A DNA stretch of 64,000 nt from Phycicoccus jejuensis (lineage in GTDB: Bacteria; Actinomycetota; Actinomycetes; Actinomycetales; Dermatophilaceae). The stretch spans positions 1 through 64,000 of the forward strand of contig NZ_JOEE01000010.1 of assembly GCF_000720925.1 (NCBI RefSeq), written 5' to 3'. Positions 42,287 to 51,544 of this stretch are shown here, piece after piece. Below the pieces are notes generated by a model. That model was not told the DNA's origin. It ran no database searches and saw nothing but the letters and a program-made list of their open reading frames with translations. The position numbers and the translations under genes were made by a program. Within the stretch, counting starts at the first letter, position 1. Each line of letters begins with the position of its first letter.

Positions 42287-43162
42287 ATGAGCGAGCAGGC
42301 CGCGGGCTCCCCCGCACCCGAGTCCACCGCCCCCTACGGCACCGGGGCCCAGGCCGCGCCGCAGCGTCGCGTCCGGGTCCCGCACCTGCTCGCGATGAAG
42401 GAGCGCGGCGAGCGCTGGGCGATGCTCACCGCCTACGACATGTACACCGCCGAGATCTTCGACGAGGCCGGCATCCCCGTCCTGCTCGTCGGCGACTCGG
42501 CCGGCAACAACGTCTACGGCTTCGAGACGACCGTGCCGGTCACCGTCGACCACCTCGTCCCGCTCGTGCGCGCCGTCACGAGCGCCGCCCGCCGCGCGAT
42601 GGTCGTCGCCGACCTGCCCTTCGGCAGCTACCAGGCGAGCCCGCAGCAGGCCCTGGCGACGGCGACCCGCTTCATGAAGGAGGGGATGGCGCACGCCGTC
42701 AAGCTCGAGGGCGGCGCCGCGATGGTGCCCGAGGTCGAGCTGCTCGTCCGCGCCGGGATCCCGGTCATGGGGCACATCGGCTTCACCCCGCAGAGCGAGC
42801 ACGTGCTCGGCGGCTACAAGGTGCAGGGGCGCGGGGCGGGGGCCGAGAAGCTCCTCGCCGACGCCCTCGCCCTCGAGGCGGCCGGCTGCTTCGCCGTCGT
42901 CATGGAGATGGTCCCGGCGCCGGCCGCGGCCGAGGTCACGAAGGCCCTGCACATCCCGACGATCGGCATCGGCGCCGGGCCGGAGTGCGACGCGCAGGTC
43001 CTCGTCTGGCAGGACATGGCCGGGCTGCGCGGCGGGCGGGCGCCCCGCTTCGTCAAGAAGTACGCCGACCTGCGCGGCGAGCTGCTCGGCGCCGCGCGTG
43101 CCTACGCCGACGACGTCGCCGGCGGCACCTTCCCCGCCGCCGAGCACTCCTTCGAGTCGTGA
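42287..43162 (+). CDS. panB: 3-methyl-2-oxobutanoate hydroxymethyltransferase
   Basis: First enzyme of pantothenate synthesis; adds a hydroxymethyl from methylene-THF to ketoisovalerate. The 291-residue product has [51 protein letters not shown] and [17 protein letters not shown]. About 30 N-terminal residues are Pro/Ala rich. ATG 42287 has TACGAT 7 bases upstream, so the message may be leaderless. The next gene overlaps by GTGA. Confidence 0.96.
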   Translation: MSEQAAGSPAPESTAPYGTGAQAAPQRRVRVPHLLAMKERGERWAMLTAYDMYTAEIFDEAGIPVLLVGDSAGNNVYGFETTVPVTVDHLVPLVRAVTSAARRAMVVADLPFGSYQASPQQALATATRFMKEGMAHAVKLEGGAAMVPEVELLVRAGIPVMGHIGFTPQSEHVLGGYKVQGRGAGAEKLLADALALEAAGCFAVVMEMVPAPAAAEVTKALHIPTIGIGAGPECDAQVLVWQDMAGLRGGRAPRFVKKYADLRGELLGAARAYADDVAGGTFPAAEHSFES

Positions 43163-43848
43163 CCGGGAACCCGGCCACCGGCAGCGAGCGTCCCAGCGCC
43201 ATGTGGAGCCCGACCCCGCCCCCGCCCCGCCCGGGGCCGCCGACCCGCTGGTCGGCCCACCAGCACGGCCCGGAGGCCGCCCGCGCCTACCGCCAGCGCT
43301 TCCTCGACCTCGCGGCGTCCGGCCGCGACCTGCACGGCGAGGCCCGGTTCGTCACCGAGCTCGCGCCGCCCCCCTCCCGGGTCCTCGACGCCGGGTGCGG
43401 CTACGGACGGGTCGCGAGCGAGCTGACCCGGCTCGGCCACTACACCGTCGGGGTCGACGCCGACCCCGACCTCGTGGCCCTCGCCGAAGAGGACCACCGG
43501 ACCCGGTTCGTCGTCGCCGACCTCGCGACGCTCGACCTGCGCACGGAGCAGGAGTTCCACGTCGTCGTCATGGCGGGCAACGTCGTGCCCTTCCTCGCGG
43601 ACGGCACGCTTCCGGCGGTGCTCGAGCGGCTGACCGCGCACCTGGCGCCCGGCGGGCACCTCGTCGCGGGCTTCTCGCTCGCGGGGTCGCTGCCCGACGG
43701 CGCCGCGGCGGTCGCGCCCGCCGACTACGACCGGTGGGCCCGCGCGGCCGGGCTCTCGTTCATCGGACGCTTCGCCGGGTGGGACCGCACCCGGTTCACC
43801 CCCGACAGCGACTACTCGCTGTCGGTGCACCGCCGCCTCGGCGGCTGA
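43159..43848 (+). CDS. Class I SAM-dependent methyltransferase
   Basis: A 229-residue methyltransferase of unknown substrate. Motif I is [16 protein letters not shown], followed by [24 protein letters not shown] and [12 protein letters not shown]. The GTG start at 43159 overlaps the panB stop (GTGA), so the two are translationally coupled. No link to pantothenate chemistry is evident. Confidence 0.87.
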   Translation: MTGNPATGSERPSAMWSPTPPPPRPGPPTRWSAHQHGPEAARAYRQRFLDLAASGRDLHGEARFVTELAPPPSRVLDAGCGYGRVASELTRLGHYTVGVDADPDLVALAEEDHRTRFVVADLATLDLRTEQEFHVVVMAGNVVPFLADGTLPAVLERLTAHLAPGGHLVAGFSLAGSLPDGAAAVAPADYDRWARAAGLSFIGRFAGWDRTRFTPDSDYSLSVHRRLGG

Positions 43849-43857
43849 GCCCTCCGC

Positions 43858-44049
43858 TCAGGACGAGGTGCTCCCGCGCTCGTCCCACTCCTTGTCCTCG
43901 GCGTCCCAGCGCTCGGAGTTCTCGCGCGCCTTCTGCAGGGCCCCCTCGGCCGCCTCCCGCGAGTCGTACGGGCCGAGGACGTTCGCGTCCTGGCTGCGGT
44001 CCGCGTCGGTCTCGACCTGGCCGGTGTCGACGTTGTACCAGTAGGACAT
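43858..44049 (-). CDS. Small SPOR-like conserved protein
   Basis: A 63-residue acidic protein beginning [20 protein letters not shown], with [24 protein letters not shown]. The aromatic start and the repeated alpha-helical turn resemble a short SPOR-like domain; homologues of this size are widespread in actinobacteria, often next to map. ATG 44049 has a strong AAGGAG. It is divergent from map and convergent with the methyltransferase. Confidence 0.75.
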   Translation of the reverse strand: MSYWYNVDTGQVETDADRSQDANVLGPYDSREAAEGALQKARENSERWDAEDKEWDERGSTSS

Positions 44050-44093
44050 CTCGGGTTCTCCTTCGCCGGGGCGCTCTGCCTAGACTCCAACCT

Positions 44094-44966
44094 ATGCCCC
44101 TGACCCACGCCAGCGTGGCGCCCGGTGCGGTGTCCCCGCGTCGCGACGTGCCGGCCGGCATCCCCCGGCCCGAGTACGTCGACCGCCCTGCCCCCCAGCC
44201 GTACACCGGGCCGGAGGTCAAGGACGCCGAGACGATCGAGCGGATGCGCGTCGCGGGCCGCATCGCCGCCGACGCCATGGCCGCGGCCGCCGCCGTCATC
44301 GCCCCCGGCGTGACGACCGACGAGATCGACCGGGTCGGGCACGAGTACCTCCTCGACCACGGCGCCTACCCATCGACCCTGGGCTACCGCGGCTTCCCCA
44401 AGTCGCTGTGCACCTCGGTCAACGAGGTCGTCTGCCACGGCATCCCGGACGACCGCCGGCTCGAGGACGGCGACATCGTCAACATCGACATCACCGCGTT
44501 CGTCGGCGGCGTCCACGGCGACACCGACGCCACCTACCTCGTCGGGGAGGTCGACGAGGAGTCACGCCTGCTCGTCGAGCGCACCCACGAGGCGATGATG
44601 CGGGGCATCCGCGCCGCCCGCCCGGGGCGCGAGATCAACGTCATCGGCCGGGTCATCGAGTCCTACGCGAAGCGCTTCGGCTACGGCGTGGTCCGCGACT
44701 TCACCGGGCACGGCATCGGCACCGCGTTCCACAGCGGGCTCATCGTCCCCCACTACGACGCCGCGCCCTCCTACGACACCGTCATCGAGCCCGGCATGAC
44801 CTTCACGGTCGAGCCGATGCTCAACCTCGGCACCCACGAGTGGGAGATGTGGGACGACGGGTGGACGGTCGTCACGAAGGACCGCCGACGTTCGGCACAG
44901 TTCGAGCACACCGTCCTGGTCACCGAGGACGGTCCCGAGATCCTCACCCTGGGAGACGCAGCATGA
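44094..44966 (+). CDS. map: Methionine aminopeptidase
   Basis: Type I enzyme that removes the initiator Met, 290 residues. Metal ligands are visible in [42 protein letters not shown] and QFEHTVLV. An N-terminal extension of about 40 residues ([17 protein letters not shown]) is typical of the actinobacterial form. ATG 44094 has TAGACT (44081-44086) exactly 7 bases upstream, hence probably leaderless. Confidence 0.96.
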   Translation: MPLTHASVAPGAVSPRRDVPAGIPRPEYVDRPAPQPYTGPEVKDAETIERMRVAGRIAADAMAAAAAVIAPGVTTDEIDRVGHEYLLDHGAYPSTLGYRGFPKSLCTSVNEVVCHGIPDDRRLEDGDIVNIDITAFVGGVHGDTDATYLVGEVDEESRLLVERTHEAMMRGIRAARPGREINVIGRVIESYAKRFGYGVVRDFTGHGIGTAFHSGLIVPHYDAAPSYDTVIEPGMTFTVEPMLNLGTHEWEMWDDGWTVVTKDRRRSAQFEHTVLVTEDGPEILTLGDAA

Positions 44967-45742
44967 GCACCGGACACCCCCTCGGCATCGACGTCGGCGG
45001 CAGCGGCATCAAGGGGGCGCCCGTCGACCTCGCGGAGGGCACCTTCGCCCAGAAGCGGCTGCGGATCGACACCCCGGCGGTCTCGACCCCCGAGGCCGTC
45101 TGTGACGTCATCGCCCAGGTCGTCGACCACTTCGACGAGGTGCGCAGCGACTCCCCCATCGGCGTGACGATCCCCGGCGTCGTCCAGCACGGCGTCGTCA
45201 AGACCGCGGCGAACATCGACAAGTCGTGGATCGGCTGCGAGATCGAGAAGCTGCTCGAGGACCGCCTCCAGCACGACGTCGTCGTCGTCAACGACGCGGA
45301 CGCCGCGGGCGTGGGCGAGCTCAACTACGGCGCGGCCAAGGGGCACGACGGCCTCGTCGTCCTCACGACCCTCGGCACCGGCATCGGCACGGCGATCTTC
45401 AACGAAGGGGTGCTGGTGCCGAACTCGGAGCTCGGGCACCTCGAGATCGACGGGCACGACGCCGAGACGCGGGCGGCCAGCTCGGCCAAGACGCGCGAGG
45501 ACCTCAGCTACCCCGAGTGGGCCGAACGTCTCCAGCGCTACTACCGCGTCCTCGAGGACCTCATCTGGCCCGACCTCATCGTCGTCGGTGGCGGCGTCTC
45601 CAAGGACTCCGACGAGTTCCTGCCGCTCCTCGACATCCGCACCCCGATCGTCCCGGCGGTGCTGCGCAACAAGGCCGGCATCATCGGCGCCGCCGTGCTC
45701 GCCACCGCGAGCCAGCAGCGGCACGGCCGCCACACCGGCTGA
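44963..45742 (+). CDS. ppgK: Polyphosphate glucokinase
   Basis: ROK-family kinase that phosphorylates glucose with polyphosphate or ATP. The 259-residue product has [49 protein letters not shown] and the polyphosphate-type [15 protein letters not shown] overlaps the map stop (ATGA). Confidence 0.93.
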   Translation: MSTGHPLGIDVGGSGIKGAPVDLAEGTFAQKRLRIDTPAVSTPEAVCDVIAQVVDHFDEVRSDSPIGVTIPGVVQHGVVKTAANIDKSWIGCEIEKLLEDRLQHDVVVVNDADAAGVGELNYGAAKGHDGLVVLTTLGTGIGTAIFNEGVLVPNSELGHLEIDGHDAETRAASSAKTREDLSYPEWAERLQRYYRVLEDLIWPDLIVVGGGVSKDSDEFLPLLDIRTPIVPAVLRNKAGIIGAAVLATASQQRHGRHTG

Positions 45743-45746
45743 CACC

Positions 45747-46211
45747 GTGGGCGGCGCGACCTGGCTCCTCGTCGTCGCGTCGGTCGCGGTCGCGGCGACC
45801 GCCGGGGTGTTCGTCGCCTTCTCGACGTTCGTCATGCGCGCCCTCGGCGACCTGCCGCCGGCGGACGCCGTCCGGGCGATGCAGGCGGTCAACCGGCGCG
45901 CCCCGTCGCCGGCGTTCATGGCGCTGCTCGTCGGCTCGACGCTGCTCGCGGTCGCGGGGGCGGTCGGGGCGGTGGTCACGGGAGGCCGCGTCGTCCCGGC
46001 CGTCGCCGGTGCGTTCCTGGCCGTGGTGGCGTTCGCCGTGACCGGTGTCGTCAACGTGCCGCTCAACGACCGGCTGGCCGCGACGGACCCGTCGGACGGG
46101 GCCCGGGCGTGGCCCGCCTACGCCGGCCCGTGGACCCGCGCCAACCACGCGCGGGCCGGGCTCGGGCTGCTGTCGGCGCTGCTGCTCGCCATGGCCGCCG
46201 TCCCGGCCTGA
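45747..46211 (+). CDS. DUF1772 (anthrone oxygenase-like) membrane protein
   Basis: Small integral membrane protein, 154 residues, with four hydrophobic segments (near residues 5-28, 55-75, 82-100, 135-152). GVFVAFSTFVMRALG, VNRRAPSPAFM and VNVPLNDRLA match the DUF1772 pattern. The biochemical role is unknown. It starts 4 bases after ppgK and is probably co-transcribed. Confidence 0.8.
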   Translation: MGGATWLLVVASVAVAATAGVFVAFSTFVMRALGDLPPADAVRAMQAVNRRAPSPAFMALLVGSTLLAVAGAVGAVVTGGRVVPAVAGAFLAVVAFAVTGVVNVPLNDRLAATDPSDGARAWPAYAGPWTRANHARAGLGLLSALLLAMAAVPA

Positions 46212-46218
46212 GGCGGGG

Positions 46219-46875
46219 CTACTCGCCCTCGCGGAACTCGGTCGGGCCGGCGCCGGCGAGGTCGTGGATGCGGGTGTCGGGGCTGCCGAGCTGCTCGGCC
46301 TGCCCGAGGTAGAGGGCGCGGCCGCGGGCCCGGAGCAGCCCGTCGTGGACGGGCACCGCGTGGGCAGCCGCGTGCCGGCGCAGGAACGCGGTCATCTCAC
46401 GGCTGCGCGCCCACGGCGCCTGGAGCGGGAAGGCGAGGACGTCGACCGGGCCGGGGTCGGCGTCGAGCGCGTCGCCGGGGTGGAAGAACGAGGGCTCGCC
46501 GTCCGCGTCGAGGCGCACGCCGACGTTGGGGATGCGCGGGATCTCGTCGTGGATGAGGGCGTGCACCTCGCCGACGGGCGTGACGGTCACCTCGCCGACC
46601 CGCGTCGGGCCGTCGTGCCCCCGTGCCTCGATGCCGGCCTGCACGAGGACCTCGAGGCTGCCGGGGTCGGCGACGACGAGCGCGCCGGGGCTGGCCGCGA
46701 GGAGGGCGGGGACGCGGTCGAGGTCGAGGTGGTCCGGGTGCTGGTGGGTGACGAGCACCGCGTCGAGGTCGCGGACGCCGGTGAGGTCGTCGGCGAAGGT
46801 CCCGGGGTCGATGAGCAGACGGGTGCCCGCGCACTCGACGAGGAGGCAGGCGTGACCGAGGTGGGTGATCCGCAT
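46219..46875 (-). CDS. Metallo-beta-lactamase-fold hydrolase (UlaG-like)
   Basis: Two-metal hydrolase of unknown substrate, 218 residues. It begins MRITHLGHACLLVECAGTRL and has the metal motif VTHQHPDHLD, a later His in PNVGV..FFHPGD and a C-terminal HDGLL. ATG 46875 has TAGCGT 7 bases upstream (probably leaderless). It lies 20 bases downstream of the B12-binding protein. Confidence 0.85.
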   Translation of the reverse strand: MRITHLGHACLLVECAGTRLLIDPGTFADDLTGVRDLDAVLVTHQHPDHLDLDRVPALLAASPGALVVADPGSLEVLVQAGIEARGHDGPTRVGEVTVTPVGEVHALIHDEIPRIPNVGVRLDADGEPSFFHPGDALDADPGPVDVLAFPLQAPWARSREMTAFLRRHAAAHAVPVHDGLLRARGRALYLGQAEQLGSPDTRIHDLAGAGPTEFREGE

Positions 46876-46895
46876 GGACCCCACGCTAGGCCGCC

Positions 46896-47609
46896 TCAGC
46901 CCAGCGCGGGCTCCGCGTCGTCGTCGCGTCGGGAGCCGTTCGCCACGGCGGGGTCGGCGACCTCCGCGGCGTCGTGGCGCGGGACGCGGGCGTCGACGAC
47001 GTCGGCCGCCGCGACGAGGTCGTCGGGCAGCACGGTGAGCTCGGGCGGGCAGCTGGTGAGCGCCTTGGCGCCCTCGCCGGCGACGAAGAGCGGCAGCGAG
47101 CGCCCGAGGCGCACGAGCGAGGGCATCCGGGCGTCGAAGGCGGTGCGCCGCACCCCGGCGAGGACGACGGCGTCGGCGCGCAGGAAGCGCGCGGCCTCGC
47201 CGATCGCGGTCATCGGGGAGTTGGCACCGAGGCTCACGACGCGCCACCAGCGGGCGTGCAGCATCGCGCCGAACAGCTCGAGCGGCAGGTCGTGCAGCTC
47301 GCGCGGGGGGCAGGCCAGGACGACGGTGCGCGCCTGCGGGCCCGAGACCGGCAGCCGCAGCTCGCCGAGGACGCCGCGGAACGCGCTGGAGACGAAGTGC
47401 TCGTGGACGACCCCGAGGCGTCCGGCCTCCCAGTCGTCGCCGACCTCCTTGAGCACCGGCATGATGACGCCGGTCACCGTGTCGTCGACCCCCGAGACGA
47501 GCAGCGCGTCGAGGAGCACGTCGCGGACCGCCCCGCCGTCGAGCTCGCGGGTGGCGGCCATGACGCGCTCACGCGCGAGACCGAGGTCGATCGCCGGGTC
47601 ACCGGGCAC
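46896..47609 (-). CDS. Stand-alone CarH/LitR-type adenosylcobalamin-binding protein
   Basis: A 237-residue protein made only of the light-sensor half of CarH: a four-helix cap with the W-x9-EH signature (Trp60, Glu70, His71 in WEAGRLGVVHEH), then a Rossmann B12-binding domain with the lower-ligand His106 in PPRELHDLP and WRVVSLGANSP. The N-terminal MerR-type DNA-binding domain present in CarH and LitR is missing, and no room for it exists before the start. GTG 47609 is the only plausible start downstream of a -10 TAGGCT (47642-47647). It should act through a partner, which is unknown. Confidence 0.82.
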   Translation of the reverse strand: MPGDPAIDLGLARERVMAATRELDGGAVRDVLLDALLVSGVDDTVTGVIMPVLKEVGDDWEAGRLGVVHEHFVSSAFRGVLGELRLPVSGPQARTVVLACPPRELHDLPLELFGAMLHARWWRVVSLGANSPMTAIGEAARFLRADAVVLAGVRRTAFDARMPSLVRLGRSLPLFVAGEGAKALTSCPPELTVLPDDLVAAADVVDARVPRHDAAEVADPAVANGSRRDDDAEPALG

Positions 47610-47714
47610 CGGAACGCCTGCTTTCTGTCGGGAACCCGAAGAGCCTAACCTTAGACAAGCGCCGATCTTGCATCGCGGGTCGGGGAAAACGCGCTGGTCA
47701 CGGGTGCGCCGGGG

Positions 47715-48097
47715 GACGAGCCGGGCTGTAGGCCGGGTTCTGTGCCGTGCGCCGTCGCCGGCCGCACGGTGACGGTCATCCATCTCGGGTGGCCGTTGCC
47801 GACCACCTCCAGCGCCCTACCCGGATGCTCGGGCGGGCCGCCCTCGAACGCATCCTGTCTGGGCTTGCTCCGGATGGGGTTTACCGAGCCGACCTGGTCA
47901 CCCAGGCCGCTGGTGGTCTCTTACACCACCGTTTCACCCTTGCCCCGCTCGCTCGCGCGACCGGGGCGGTCTGTTCTCTGTGGCACTGTCCCGCGGGTCA
48001 CCCCGGGTGGCTGTTGGCCACCATCCTGCCCTTCGGAGCCCGGACCTTCCTCGGCGGTGGGTCTCCCCACCGACGCGACCGTCCGCCCGGCTCGTCC
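47715..48097 (-). ncRNA. rnpB: RNase P RNA
   Basis: Catalytic RNA of RNase P, type A, which trims tRNA 5' ends. On the minus strand the P1 helix pairs GACGAGCCGGGC with GCCCGGCTCGTC; conserved stretches are GAGGAAAGTCCGGGCTCC, ACAGAGAACAGACCGCC, GGTAAGGGTGAAACGGTGG and CAGAACCCGGCCTACAG. A -10 box TAGACT (48105-48110) lies 7 bases before the predicted 5' end. That box overlaps the stop codon of the upstream RNB gene. Ends are judged from P1 pairing and may be off by a few bases. Confidence 0.95.
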
Positions 48098-48107
48098 GCG
48101 GTGGAGT

Positions 48108-49559
48108 CTAGCGGTCGTGGACGAAGGTGACGCGCCCCGCCGCGACGTCGGCCGCCTCGAGCCGCACCGGCACGGTCGACCCGAGGGCGGCGCGGTCACC
48201 GGTGACCTTCGCGAGGACGGGAAGGTCGACGAGCTGCACCTCCATCCCCTTCTCGAGGTGGTCGACGACGACGGCGTCGAACCGCTCGCCGACCCGGCCG
48301 GCGAGCACGGCGGCCTCGGTGGCGTCGGCGCAGGCGCGCTCGGCCGCCCGCGCGGTGCGGTCGGAGGCGGTCATCAGGCCCGGGACCTCCGGCAGGGCCG
48401 CCCGGATCTCCGCCGGCACCTCGGCGCCGCGGCAGAGGGCCTCGCACACGACGAGCCCGAAGCGGTCGACGAGCCGGCGCAGCGGCGCCGTGACGTGCGC
48501 GTACGGCGCGGCGACGGCGGCGTGCTCGCGCTCGGCCGGGGGCTCGCCGTCGAAGGCGGTGTACGACGCCCCGCGGAAGAGCGAGGTCGCCTCGTGGATG
48601 AGCGCGAGGTGGTGCGGGTCGGTGCGGTCCAGACCGCGCACGAGGTCGCCGTAGGGCATCCCCTCCGGCCACTCGACCCGCAGCGCGCGGGCGGCGCGGC
48701 GGAAGCGGGCCACCGCGTCCTCGGTCGGCGCCGGCATGGTCCGCAGGACGCCCACGCCACCCTCGAGCATCATCGAGGCGGCGGCCATGCCGGTCAGGAG
48801 GCTCAGCTGGGCGTTCCACTCCTCGGAGGCGACCGGCGGCCGGAACTCGAGCGTGAAGCCGCCGTCGGGTCGCTCGCTCACCTGCTGCTCGGGCATCGGG
48901 AGGCTGGCGCCCCCGCGCGCCTGCTCCTGGGCGATGCGCCGCTCCCCCACCTCCCGCAGGAGGACGAGCACCTCGTCGGCGGTGCCGGCGTCGACGTCGG
49001 CCTGCACGCCGGCGTAGTCGAGGCGGGCGCGGCTGCGGACCGTCGCCCGGTGCACCTCGGCGTCCGTCAGCACGCCCTCGCCGTCGAGGCGCAGGTCCCA
49101 GACGAAGGCCGGGCGGGTCTCGCCGGGCAGCAGGCTGGCGGCCGCCTCGGACAGCACCGGCGGGTGCAGTGGCACGCGCTCGTCGGGGCAGTAGACGGTC
49201 TGGCCCCGCTCGCGCGTCACCCGGTCCAGGGCGCCGCCCGGGCGGACGAAGAGCGGGACGTCGGCGATGGCGTAGCGCACCCGGTGCCCCGCGCCGTCGC
49301 GCTCGATGTGCAGCGCCTGGTCGAGGTCCATCGACCCGGGCGGGTCGAGCGTCACGTAGGGCACGTCGGTCTCGTCGGGGTGCCCGTCGCGGGGCTGCTC
49401 GGCGGCCACGCGCTCGGCCTCCGCGAGGGCGTCGGGGGGGTAGGGCGCGTCGAGGCCGAGCTCGGCGCGGACGGCGGCGAACCGGTCCCGGAGGGCCTGC
49501 TCGACGGTGCGCGGGGTGTCGGCGTCGGTCGGCCGCAGCGCGACCCTGGGATGCGGCAT
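48108..49559 (-). CDS. RNB-domain exoribonuclease (RNase II/R family)
   Basis: 3'-5' exoribonuclease, 483 residues. The catalytic RNB signature is YVTLDPPGSMDLDQALHIERDG; CPDERVPLHPPVLSE, YAHVTAPLRRLVDRFG and LARGVGERFD-type segments follow. There are no N-terminal cold-shock domains, so it is a short actinobacterial form. ATG 49559 has TAGGTT 7 bases upstream. Its TAG stop forms the first half of the rnpB -10 box. Confidence 0.9.
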   Translation of the reverse strand: MPHPRVALRPTDADTPRTVEQALRDRFAAVRAELGLDAPYPPDALAEAERVAAEQPRDGHPDETDVPYVTLDPPGSMDLDQALHIERDGAGHRVRYAIADVPLFVRPGGALDRVTRERGQTVYCPDERVPLHPPVLSEAAASLLPGETRPAFVWDLRLDGEGVLTDAEVHRATVRSRARLDYAGVQADVDAGTADEVLVLLREVGERRIAQEQARGGASLPMPEQQVSERPDGGFTLEFRPPVASEEWNAQLSLLTGMAAASMMLEGGVGVLRTMPAPTEDAVARFRRAARALRVEWPEGMPYGDLVRGLDRTDPHHLALIHEATSLFRGASYTAFDGEPPAEREHAAVAAPYAHVTAPLRRLVDRFGLVVCEALCRGAEVPAEIRAALPEVPGLMTASDRTARAAERACADATEAAVLAGRVGERFDAVVVDHLEKGMEVQLVDLPVLAKVTGDRAALGSTVPVRLEAADVAAGRVTFVHDR

Positions 49560-49591
49560 GGCAGCCAACCTAACCTCCGTAGGCTGTGCCG

Positions 49592-50338
49592 GTGCTCATC
49601 CTGCTCCCGCCGTCGGAGTCGAAGTGGAACCGTCCCCGCGGTGGCCCGGCCGACCCCGGCACCTGGTCCTTCCCCGACCTCGCCCCGGCCCGCGCCGCCG
49701 TCGCCCGCGACCTCGCCGCGGTGAGCGCCTCGCCCGACGCGGCGGCGGCGCTCGGCGTCTCGGAGGGCCTGCTCGACGAGGTCGCCCGCAACCTCGCGCT
49801 CGACCGGCTGCCCGCGACCCCGGCCGCACAGGTCTACACGGGCGTGCTCTACGACGCCCTCGACCTCGCCTCGCTCGACACCGCGGCGCGCCGGCGGGCC
49901 AACCGCTGGCTCGTCGTCGTCTCGGCGCTGCACGGAGCCGTCCGCCCGACCGACCGGATCACCGCCTACCGCCTCTCGATGGGCGTGACGCTGCCCGAGG
50001 TCGGTGCGCTGGCGTCGCACTGGCGGCCGGCGCTCGACGGGCCGCTGACCGAGGCCGCCGGACGCGGCGCGGTCGTCGACTGCCGCTCGGCCGCGTACGC
50101 CGCCGCGTGGCGTCCCGGCCCCGGGGTCGCCGAGCGCTGGGTGCAGGTGCGCGTCCCGGGGGCCAGCCACATGGCCAAGCACACCCGAGGGCTCGTCGCA
50201 CGCCACCTGTGCGTCGAGGGCGTCGCGGCCCGCTCCGTGCCGGCGGTCGCCGAGGTCGTGGCGCGGGCCTTCGACACCCAGCTGCACGAGCCGGCCCGGC
50301 GCGGTGCGCCCTGGGTGCTCGACGTCGTCGCCCCGTGA
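49592..50338 (+). CDS. yaaA: YaaA-family peroxide stress protein
   Basis: UPF0246/DUF328 protein, 248 residues; the E. coli homologue lowers free iron under peroxide stress. It shows LILLPPSESKWNRP, VYTGVLYDALDL and the family motif HGAVRPTDRITAYRLSMG, then MAKHTRGLVARHL. GTG 49592 gives the typical VLILLPP start and has TAGGCT 6 bases upstream. GTG 49586 is an alternative. It is divergent from the RNB gene, with overlapping promoters in a 32-base gap. Confidence 0.9.
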   Translation: MLILLPPSESKWNRPRGGPADPGTWSFPDLAPARAAVARDLAAVSASPDAAAALGVSEGLLDEVARNLALDRLPATPAAQVYTGVLYDALDLASLDTAARRRANRWLVVVSALHGAVRPTDRITAYRLSMGVTLPEVGALASHWRPALDGPLTEAAGRGAVVDCRSAAYAAAWRPGPGVAERWVQVRVPGASHMAKHTRGLVARHLCVEGVAARSVPAVAEVVARAFDTQLHEPARRGAPWVLDVVAP

Positions 50339-51429
50339 CCGGCGCAGAGGCGCTCGACCTCGCCGGCCGCCTCGGCCCGGTCGTCGTCTTCCTCCTCGCG
50401 ATCACCGTCACCGCCGAGCTCGCCGAGCGGGCCGGCGTCTTCGACGTCGCCGGCCACGCCGTGGCGCGGATGGGCGGGGGCCGACGCTGGGTGCTCTGGG
50501 TCCTCTTCTCGGTCTTCGCCGTCGGCGCGACGATCGTCCTCTCGCTCGACACGACGGCCGTCCTGCTGACCCCGGTCGGGCTCGCCATCGCCGCACAGGT
50601 CGGCCTCGACCCGCGGCTGCTCGCCGTGACGACCCTCTGGATCGCCAACACCGGGTCGCTCCTCCTGCCCGTCTCGAACCTCACCAACCTTCTGGCGCTG
50701 CACACCCTCGGCCGGGCCGGGCTGGGGCACACCGACTTCGTCAAGGCGTCGTGGGCACCGGCGATCGTCGCCGTGGTCGTGACGCTCCTCCTCATCGCGC
50801 TGCTGCACCGGCGCAGCCTGCGCGGCTCCTACGACGTCGCTCCCCCGGCGGAGCCGCACGACGTCGTGCTCCTGCGCGTCGCCGCGGTCGTCTGCGTCGT
50901 CCTCGGGCCGCTGTTCGCCCTCGGGGCCCCGCCGTGGCTCGTGTCGCTCGTCGCCGCCGCGGTGCTGCTCGCCACGACCTGGTGGCGCGGACGGTCCCTC
51001 CTGCGGGGCCTGCCGGTGCCGTGGCTGATGGCCGCCGGCTTCGTCGCCATCTCGGTCGTCGTCGAGATCCTCCAGCAGCGGGGCCTCTCCGACCTCGTGA
51101 CGGGGGCGCTCCCGGCGGGGACCGGGGCCGGGGCGCTGCTCGCCCTCGCCGGCGCCGGGGCCGGGCTGTCGAACGTCGTCAACAACCTGCCGGCCTACCT
51201 CGCGCTGGAGCCGGCCGCGGCCGGGTCGGTCGAGCGGCTCGTCGCCCTGCTCGTCGGGACGAACGCCGGCCCGCTCGTCACGCCGTGGGCCTCGCTCGCC
51301 ACCCTGCTGTGGATCCAGCGCTGCCGGGCGCGCGACGTGGTCATCCCGTGGCGGTGGCTCGTGCCCGCCGGGCTGGCCTGCGCGCTGCTCGTCGTCGTCA
51401 GCGCGACCCTGTCGCTCACCCTCGTCTGA
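50335..51429 (+). CDS. ArsB/NhaD-like (SLC13-type) membrane transporter
   Basis: Ion-transporter-fold membrane protein, 364 residues, with about ten membrane segments. Two inverted hairpin motifs are visible: TTLWIANTGSLLLPVSNLTNLLAL and GAGLSNVVNNLPAYLAL with NAGPLVTPWASLATLLW. The substrate (arsenite, sodium/proton or other anion) cannot be read from sequence. The GTG start at 50335 overlaps the yaaA stop (GTGA). Confidence 0.85.
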   Translation: MTGAEALDLAGRLGPVVVFLLAITVTAELAERAGVFDVAGHAVARMGGGRRWVLWVLFSVFAVGATIVLSLDTTAVLLTPVGLAIAAQVGLDPRLLAVTTLWIANTGSLLLPVSNLTNLLALHTLGRAGLGHTDFVKASWAPAIVAVVVTLLLIALLHRRSLRGSYDVAPPAEPHDVVLLRVAAVVCVVLGPLFALGAPPWLVSLVAAAVLLATTWWRGRSLLRGLPVPWLMAAGFVAISVVVEILQQRGLSDLVTGALPAGTGAGALLALAGAGAGLSNVVNNLPAYLALEPAAAGSVERLVALLVGTNAGPLVTPWASLATLLWIQRCRARDVVIPWRWLVPAGLACALLVVVSATLSLTLV

Positions 51430-51544
51430 GCCGACCGCCCACCGGTCCGACCTTCGACAGCCGGAAGCCGGAGGGTGCCGTCGCCCGTTGGGTGGGTAGG
51501 AAGGAAGCCCCGGGCGACGTGTCGCCCCTGACGGACGGAGGACG

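Noticed and set aside
47642..47653. IdeR/DtxR iron box upstream of the B12-binding protein
   Set aside because: TAAGGTTAGGCT matches the left half and core of the iron box, but the right half does not match and the site is simply explained by the -10 box TAGGCT.
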